From Acidobacteriaceae bacterium (GTDB lineage: Bacteria; Acidobacteriota; Terriglobia; Terriglobales; Acidobacteriaceae), in the NCBI GenBank assembly GCA_009781125.1, contig WQYS01000067.1, positions 1 to 10,095 of the forward strand: a DNA stretch of 10,095 bases, written 5' to 3'. Each line of letters begins with the position of its first letter. Positions within the stretch are counted from its first letter, which is position 1. A program made the position numbers and the translations under genes. Below are positions 5,974 to 10,095 of this stretch, piece after piece. The notes under the pieces are model-generated. The model had not been told where the DNA came from, ran no database searches, and worked only from the letters and a program-made list of their open reading frames with translations.

Positions 5974-6150
5974 ATGTCCTCCCCATCCGCCAAAGCGCCA
6001 GACGACGCTCCTGAAGCTGTCCAGGCATCTGCTGCGGTTCCCGAGGACGGCGCGCGCGTCCCGCCCGGCACTGCTCCGGACACGGCAGAGTGTATCTATC
6101 GGATCGCCGCCATCACAACGGGATTCGCTCTGTTGATGACGGCGCTGTAG
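5974..6150 (+). CDS. Small hydrophobic-tailed protein (58 codons), unknown function
   Basis: A short plus-strand ORF begins MSSPSAKAPDDAPEAVQASA and ends CIYRIAAITTGFALLMTAL. The first 38 residues are Ala/Pro/Asp-rich and probably disordered; the last 19 are mostly hydrophobic and could insert in the membrane. GTGAGGAAG lies about 8-12 bases before the ATG, a fair ribosome site, and codon usage matches the neighbours (third positions mostly G/C). It is divergent from the DUF2393-like gene across a 145-bp spacer and converges on the DnaC-like gene 18 bp away. I do not recognise it. A reverse-strand ORF of similar size (5840-6028) has neither a ribosome site nor protein-like composition. Confidence 0.5.
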   Translation: MSSPSAKAPDDAPEAVQASAAVPEDGARVPPGTAPDTAECIYRIAAITTGFALLMTAL

Positions 6151-6166
6151 GGATGCCCGTTGCAGA

Positions 6167-6193
6167 GTTCAGGAGAAGTCTGCCCGCCTGAAC
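6167..6193. terminator. Dyad at the convergent 3' ends of the small ORF and the DnaC-like gene
   Basis: GTTCAGG (6167-6173) and CCTGAAC (6187-6193) are perfect seven-base arms with a 13-base loop, spanning the stop codon of the DnaC-like gene. Position suits a bidirectional termination or RNA-stability hairpin between converging genes, but there is no T-run on either side, so it is weak as an intrinsic terminator. Confidence 0.25.
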
Positions 6194-6921
6194 TTCTTGC
6201 GGAAGTCCGCGCCGTGCATCTCCACCACCACGCACATCTCCTGCAACCGCGACAGCATCCGGTCGCCGATGCGGTCGCCCAGGGTCTCTTCGCGCACCGC
6301 CCCATCAGCTTTGGCAAGCAGCGACTCCTGATTGACGTAGTTGGTCGTGAGGATGGTCGTGCGCTTGTCGTTGTAGCGCGTGTTGAGGACATGCGCCACC
6401 ATGTCCCAGACCCAGTCGGTAGGCTTGGCTGCTCCCAACTCGTCCAGAACCAGCACGTCGGCGTCGAAGACAGGCTGCAGAATCTCGCTCTCCGTCTCCC
6501 GAACCTGTGGATTGAAGCTGTTCTGCACCTTCTTCAGCAGGTCGCGATAGTCGTAGAACAGGCCCGAAGCGCCGTGCTCCACCACGAGAGCTCTCAGGAT
6601 TCCCACGGCAAGGTGTGTCTTGCCGACCCCGATCATTCCGGTCAGCAGCAGCCCCTTTCCCGACTTCTTCTCCAGCGGATAGTCTTTGACAAAGCCGCGG
6701 GCAAGCACCAGCGCCTTTCCCAGCGAGCGGTGCGCTCCGGGAAACTTGGTGTCGAAGTCTTCCAGCAGACAGTGCTCGTAGCGCGTGGGAATCCCCGCCC
6801 GCTTCAGCCGCAGGGCAGCACGCTGCTCGATGCGGCAGTCGCAATCCTCGGCAAACTGCCGCCCCTCGCGCTCGATGATCCGCAGACCCATGCCTTCGCA
6901 TTTTGGACAGATTTCAGCCAT
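6169..6921 (-). CDS. DnaC/IstB-like AAA+ ATPase with N-terminal cysteine cluster
   Basis: This 250-residue protein belongs to the DnaC/DnaI/IstB ATPase family, whose members load the replicative helicase or assist transposition. An N-terminal cysteine cluster (Cys5, Cys8, Cys27, Cys29; CPKC...CDC) probably binds zinc, as in primosomal loaders. Walker A is GMIGVGKT (95-102), Walker B is VLVLDELG (156-163), sensor 1 is LTTNY (191-195) and the arginine-finger region is GDRIGDRMLSRL (215-226). The start is set at ATG 6921; an in-frame ATG at 6954 adds 11 residues encoded by the inverted repeat described separately, so that extension is probably not real. No istA transposase is adjacent, which argues for a host helicase-loader-like gene rather than an insertion sequence. 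It lies 87 bases downstream of comM on the same strand. The exact partner is unknown. Confidence 0.85.
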   Translation of the reverse strand: MAEICPKCEGMGLRIIEREGRQFAEDCDCRIEQRAALRLKRAGIPTRYEHCLLEDFDTKFPGAHRSLGKALVLARGFVKDYPLEKKSGKGLLLTGMIGVGKTHLAVGILRALVVEHGASGLFYDYRDLLKKVQNSFNPQVRETESEILQPVFDADVLVLDELGAAKPTDWVWDMVAHVLNTRYNDKRTTILTTNYVNQESLLAKADGAVREETLGDRIGDRMLSRLQEMCVVVEMHGADFRKKFRRADFS

Positions 6922-6939
6922 GTGTTTCCATGATAATTT

Positions 6940-6987
6940 GGGTGCCCCATTCATGCCGCAGTATTATCGCGGCATGAATGGGCACCC
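6940..6987. repeat. REP-like long inverted repeat between comM and the DnaC-like gene
   Basis: The left arm GGGTGCCCCATTCATGCCGC (6940-6959) is followed by a nine-base spacer, AGTATTATC, and then a 19-base right arm that is its reverse complement except for one extra C on the left. No T-run flanks it, so it is not a standard terminator. I recall similar GGGTGCCCCATTCATG hairpins dispersed in acidobacterial genomes, which would make it a REP/BIME-like element; that link is from memory and unverified. It may also act as an RNA hairpin stabilising or attenuating the comM transcript. Confidence 0.7.
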
Positions 6988-7008
6988 AGGTTTATGCGCA
7001 GGGACGAG

Positions 7009-8601
7009 TTACGCCCAGTAACTCCGGTCGAGCGTCCTGTATTGAATGGCTTCGGCGATGTGCTTGACTCCAATATCCGGAGCGGCCTCCAGATCGGCAA
7101 TCGTCCGCGCCACCTTCAGAATGCGGTCGTGCGCGCGCGCGCTGAGTCCCTGCTGCTGCATCGCCCGTTCGAGCAGCCGCTCGGCGTCGCTTGCCAGCTC
7201 GCAGAAAGTGCGAATCTGCTGCGTGTTCATCTGCGCGTTCGCAAAGACGCGCCGCGAGGCCGCCCGCACTGAACCCGCCGTCCGCGTCTCTGCCGCGCTG
7301 AACCGGGCATATTGCCGTTTACGCGCCGCCAGCACCCGCTCGCGTATCTCCGCCGAGCCTTCTGAGGCCGCGCCGCCGCGCAGCTCCTTATACTGCACCG
7401 CCGGAACCTCGATGTGAATATCGATACGATCCAGCAGCGGTCCGGAGACCTTCGACACATACCGCTGAATCATCGGCGGCGTGCACCGGCACTCGCGGCT
7501 CCTGTCGTTGAAGTATCCGCAGGGACACGGATTCATGGCCGCCGCCAGCATGAACCGCGCCGGAAAGCTCAAGCTCATGGCCGCGCGCGAGATGGTCACC
7601 ACGCCGTCCTCCAGCGGCTGGCGCAGCACCTCAAGCACGTTGCGCGGAAACTCCGGAAGCTCATCGAGAAACAGCAGGCCGTTGTGCGCCAGCGAGACTT
7701 CGCCGGGCCGGGGAATCACTCCGCCGCCGATCAGCCCGGCGTCAGAGACCGTATGGTGAGGCGAACGAAAGGGACGGTTGGCAACCAGTCCCTGCTCGGC
7801 GTCCAGCACGCCCGCCACCGAGTGAATCTTGGTTGTCTCCAGCGCCTCCTCAAAGCGCATGGGAGCCAGAATCGACGGCAGCCGCTTGGCCAGCATCGTC
7901 TTGCCCGAGCCGGGAGGCCCGATCATCAGAATGTTGTGTCCGCCCGCAGCGGCGACCTCCAGGGCGCGCTTGGCCACGTGCTGGCCGCGCACGTCCTTGA
8001 AGTCGTAGGGGAAGTGCTGCATCCGCTCCAACAGATCGCGGGGGTTGATCTCAAGCGGAGCAGGCAGCGCAGCGCCTCTTGCCGCCAAATTCAGCAACTC
8101 GCGGACCTCAAGAAGATTGTGAACCGGATAAACCTTCACGCCTTCGACCACCGCAGCCTCACGGGCGTTGCAGGCGGGAATCACCAGGTTCGTGATTCCG
8201 TGTGCGCGTGCGGCCACGGCCATCGGCAGCACTCCCTGAACAGCGCGCAGGCTGCCGTCCAGTCCAAGCTCGCCCGCCAGCAGAAAGTTGTTCAGGTCCT
8301 TGATCTCAAGCGCTCCGTAAGCGCCGAGGATGCCCACGGCAATGGGAAGGTCAAACCCCGAGCCTTCCTTCTTCAGGTCGGCAGGAGCCAGATTGATGGT
8401 GATGCGCACCGGAGGCAGATCGAAGCCGGAGTTGCGAATCGCCGAGCGCACCCGGTCGCGGCTTTCGCGCACGGCGGCGTCGGGAAGCCCCACCGTGGCG
8501 AACTGTTCCTGCTGCACCATGATTGCGGAGAAATCGACCTCCACATCAATGATGTGAGCGTCGATCCCGTACACTGCCGCACTGCGAGCCTTGAAAAGCA
8601 T
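7009..8601 (-). CDS. comM: ComM/YifB family Mg-chelatase-like AAA+ helicase
   Basis: This 530-residue protein has the full ComM layout. An N-terminal Lon-protease-like ChlI fold (about 1-175) carries [20 protein letters not shown] and [11 protein letters not shown]. The AAA+ domain (about 190-400) has Walker A GPPGSGKT (228-235) and Walker [11 protein letters not shown] (309-318), with [16 protein letters not shown] (279-294) between them. A Cys pair cluster (Cys359, 361, 371, 373; NPCPCGY...CRC) precedes the [12 protein letters not shown] arginine region. A C-terminal Mg-chelatase domain (about 410-525) follows. In Vibrio and Acinetobacter, ComM is a hexameric helicase that drives branch migration during integration of transforming DNA. 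Length is typical. ATG at 8601 is the natural start, although the ribosome site is poor. An extended -10 promoter lies about 40 bases upstream. Confidence 0.95.
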   Translation of the reverse strand: MLFKARSAAVYGIDAHIIDVEVDFSAIMVQQEQFATVGLPDAAVRESRDRVRSAIRNSGFDLPPVRITINLAPADLKKEGSGFDLPIAVGILGAYGALEIKDLNNFLLAGELGLDGSLRAVQGVLPMAVAARAHGITNLVIPACNAREAAVVEGVKVYPVHNLLEVRELLNLAARGAALPAPLEINPRDLLERMQHFPYDFKDVRGQHVAKRALEVAAAGGHNILMIGPPGSGKTMLAKRLPSILAPMRFEEALETTKIHSVAGVLDAEQGLVANRPFRSPHHTVSDAGLIGGGVIPRPGEVSLAHNGLLFLDELPEFPRNVLEVLRQPLEDGVVTISRAAMSLSFPARFMLAAAMNPCPCGYFNDRSRECRCTPPMIQRYVSKVSGPLLDRIDIHIEVPAVQYKELRGGAASEGSAEIRERVLAARKRQYARFSAAETRTAGSVRAASRRVFANAQMNTQQIRTFCELASDAERLLERAMQQQGLSARAHDRILKVARTIADLEAAPDIGVKHIAEAIQYRTLDRSYWA

Positions 8602-8640
8602 TCCGAGCCTGATAAATCCTTGAGGCAGAAATTCTTGGCG

Positions 8641-8649
8641 AGTATAGCA
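8641..8649 (-). promoter_or_regulatory. Extended -10 promoter candidate for comM
   Basis: The minus strand reads TGCTATACT: the extended -10 TGn joined to TATACT, a 5/6 match. A start near 8635 would give a leader of about 34 bases before the comM ATG. No good -35 is visible, which extended -10 promoters can tolerate. Confidence 0.4.
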
Positions 8650-8694
8650 CCGTAGGTGTCACGCCATATCCATTATTATCAATTAGGAACCGCC

Positions 8695-8862
8695 ATGATA
8701 ATAAAACCTGTCAAGAGCGACTTGGCGAGAATTGACCGTATGCGCGATGTCGATATCGACTACTCGGATATCCCCGCGCTGGACAAAATGTGTTTCAAGA
8801 AAGCAACAGTTAAGCTAGAGACATGCAAGCTGAAATCGTCGCCGCCGGTTCCGAGCTGCTGA
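8695..8862 (+). pseudogene. Truncated BrnA-like antitoxin remnant
   Basis: A 55-codon ORF starts MIIKPVKSDLARIDRMRDVD and continues IDYSDIPALDKMCFKKATVKL. The D-x-D-YSDIP-x-LD-x3-F-x-KA core is the N-terminal signature I associate with BrnA/CopG-type antitoxins, where a ribbon-helix-helix domain of about 40 residues should follow. Here that domain is absent: after KATVKL (to about 8817) the frame runs into the cinA coding region and stops at 8862. AGGA seven bases before the ATG is a good ribosome site, so it may still be translated, possibly serving as a leader for cinA. No brnT-like toxin lies beside it. An in-frame ATG at 8656 exists but lacks a ribosome site. The family call is moderate. 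Confidence 0.5.
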
Positions 8863-10067
8863 CGCCGTACAGGCAGGACACCGACTCGCTCTATCTCACC
8901 GGCGGACTCAACGACCTTGGCGTCACGGTTGCGTTCAAGACCATCGCAGGCGACAGCCTGCGCAATCTCACCGATGCCGCCCGCATTGCGCTGGCGCGCG
9001 CCGACATTGTTATCTTCACCGGCGGGCTCGGCCCTACCGAAGACGACCTCACACGAGAAGCTGTAGCGGCGGCGCTGGGACGGCCTCTGCGCTCGGACCC
9101 CGCCGTGCTGGAGGCGATCCGGCGCCGGGCTGCGGCGCATAACTATCCCTTCCCCGAGAACAATCGCAAGCAGGCCGATGTGATCGAAGGAGCAACGGTT
9201 CTCCGTAACGATAATGGCAGCGCTCCGGGCCTGTTTCTTGACACCACGCATCAGGGCCAGCGCAGAATCATGCTGCTGCTGCCCGGCCCGCCGAAAGAGC
9301 TCATGCCTATGTTCGAGCAACAGGCCAGACCGCTGCTGGCCGCCGCGCTGCCGAAGCGCTTTCTGGCGCGGCGCATGTTGCGCATGGCTCTGCAGCCGGA
9401 GTCGAGCGTCGATGCGCGCACAGCCCCGATCTATCGGCGCTACGCCGACGTCGAGACGACCATCCTCGCAGGCAAGGCCGAGATTCAGCTTCACTTCTCC
9501 TGCGCCAAGGCGAGTCTCGCGGAGGCGCAGGCGCGCGTCGACGAGGTCTGCTGCTGCGTCGAAGCAGAGATGCACGAGGACGTCTTCTCTGACCACGGCG
9601 AGTCTCTGGCGGAGGTCGTCGTGCACAGGCTCGACGAACTGAACCTGACGCTGGCGGTCGCTGAAAGCTGCACCGGAGGCCTGCTGGCCGCGCGCATCAC
9701 GGATGTTCCCGGCTGCTCGCGCAGCTTTCTCGGCGGAGCCGTGGTCTACACCAATGCTCTGAAGACAGCCTTCGCCGATGTCCCGCCAAGCCTTCTCGCC
9801 GATCATGGCGCAGTCAGCGAGCAGGTGGCCGCGGCGCTCGCCGAAGGCATTCGCAAGCGGACGGGAGCCGCCATCGGCATAGGCATTACAGGCATCGCCG
9901 GACCAACGGGCGCTACCGCCGAGAAGCCCGTCGGCCTCGTCTATATCGCTCTGGCGCAGGAAGGCAAGACCCGCGCGAAAAAGCTCAACCTGATGGGCGA
10001 CCGCGAAAATATCCGCTGGCGAGCCAGCCAGCACGCGCTGGAACTTCTTCGCCGATCATTAGCGTGA
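8823..10067 (+). CDS. cinA: CinA-like protein: nucleotide pyrophosphatase domain plus PncC-type NMN deamidase domain
   Basis: This 414-residue two-domain protein matches full-length CinA. The N-terminal MoaB/MogA-like domain (1-170) has AAGSELL (7-13) and FTGGLGPTEDDLTREA (65-80), plus MLLLPGPPKELMPMF (150-164); in relatives it hydrolyses ADP-ribose and similar dinucleotides. A linker domain (about 180-255) follows. The C-terminal PncC domain (about 260-414) has AESCTGG (280-286, catalytic Ser282), FLGGAVVYTNALK and GITGIAGPTGAT (354-365); relatives convert nicotinamide mononucleotide to nicotinic acid mononucleotide for NAD salvage. In Streptococcus, cinA is competence-induced and associates with RecA. 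The ATG at 8823 has only GAGAC upstream, and the start overlaps the antitoxin remnant by 40 bases in another frame, so translation may be coupled. A three-cysteine run (243-245) in the linker region is a minor oddity. The 28 bases after the stop hold nothing I recognise. Confidence 0.95.
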   Translation: MQAEIVAAGSELLTPYRQDTDSLYLTGGLNDLGVTVAFKTIAGDSLRNLTDAARIALARADIVIFTGGLGPTEDDLTREAVAAALGRPLRSDPAVLEAIRRRAAAHNYPFPENNRKQADVIEGATVLRNDNGSAPGLFLDTTHQGQRRIMLLLPGPPKELMPMFEQQARPLLAAALPKRFLARRMLRMALQPESSVDARTAPIYRRYADVETTILAGKAEIQLHFSCAKASLAEAQARVDEVCCCVEAEMHEDVFSDHGESLAEVVVHRLDELNLTLAVAESCTGGLLAARITDVPGCSRSFLGGAVVYTNALKTAFADVPPSLLADHGAVSEQVAAALAEGIRKRTGAAIGIGITGIAGPTGATAEKPVGLVYIALAQEGKTRAKKLNLMGDRENIRWRASQHALELLRRSLA

Positions 10068-10095
10068 CTTGCTAAACTCAATGTTGTACAGAAAA

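Noticed and set aside
5840..6028. Minus-strand ORF of 62 codons
   Set aside because: It has no ribosome site, a mixed composition, and overlaps the better supported small plus-strand ORF.
7414..8655. Plus-strand ORF of 413 codons opposite comM
   Set aside because: Long antisense frames arise from GC-rich codon bias; the product is His/Arg/Gln-rich with no domain, and comM on the other strand is unambiguous.
8760..10034. Minus-strand ORF of 424 codons opposite cinA, longer than cinA itself
   Set aside because: cinA shows all family motifs; the antisense frame has none and no ribosome site.
1..10095. CRISPR arrays, tRNA, rRNA or transposase genes
   Set aside because: No regularly spaced repeats, cloverleaf-like or rRNA-like sequence and no transposase motifs were seen.

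Overview
The window looks like a chromosomal segment of an Acidobacteriota bacterium, most likely a member of the Terriglobales/Acidobacteriaceae (the Granulicella, Edaphobacter and Terriglobus group). The evidence is moderately high GC, a small membrane-anchored DUF2393-type protein typical of that group, an alanine-rich OmpA-like protein, a squalene synthase of the hopanoid type, and a GGGTGCCCCATTCATG-type intergenic inverted repeat. This placement is inference from gene content; no search was run.

Layout. The left edge (1-1491, minus strand) holds a zinc-dependent medium-chain dehydrogenase whose stop codon overlaps the GTG start of a squalene/phytoene synthase (hpnC-like), cut by the window edge. 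A 119-bp divergent spacer separates it from a plus-strand pair, mlaE-mlaF (1611-3247), which encodes the permease and ATPase of an Mla-type lipid transporter. No MCE/mlaD gene follows. Instead the pair converges on a minus-strand Phd/VapB-VapC toxin-antitoxin module (3235-3893) with its own AT-rich promoter and dyad operator.

The centre (3950-5828, minus strand) carries a secreted or periplasmic OmpA-like protein with a good sigma-54 promoter candidate upstream and a 3' region rich in inverted repeats that ends in a strong intrinsic terminator. Upstream of it lies a DUF2393-like membrane protein. A small plus-strand ORF of 58 codons with a hydrophobic C-terminus (5974-6150) lies divergent to that gene.

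The right part (6169-8601, minus strand) encodes a DnaC/IstB-like AAA+ ATPase with a Cys-rich N-terminus, then a long imperfect hairpin repeat, then ComM/YifB. Divergent from comM come a truncated BrnA-like antitoxin remnant with a good ribosome binding site and the full-length cinA gene (8823-10067). ComM and CinA are both linked to DNA uptake or transformation in other bacteria.

Most of the window is ordinary core genome. The parts most worth a second look are the structured 3' region at 3952-4085, the sigma-54-like promoter at 5066-5081, the MlaF Walker B change from Glu to Ser, the OmpA domain that lacks its peptidoglycan-binding residues, the antitoxin remnant before cinA, and the REP-like repeat at 6940-6987.
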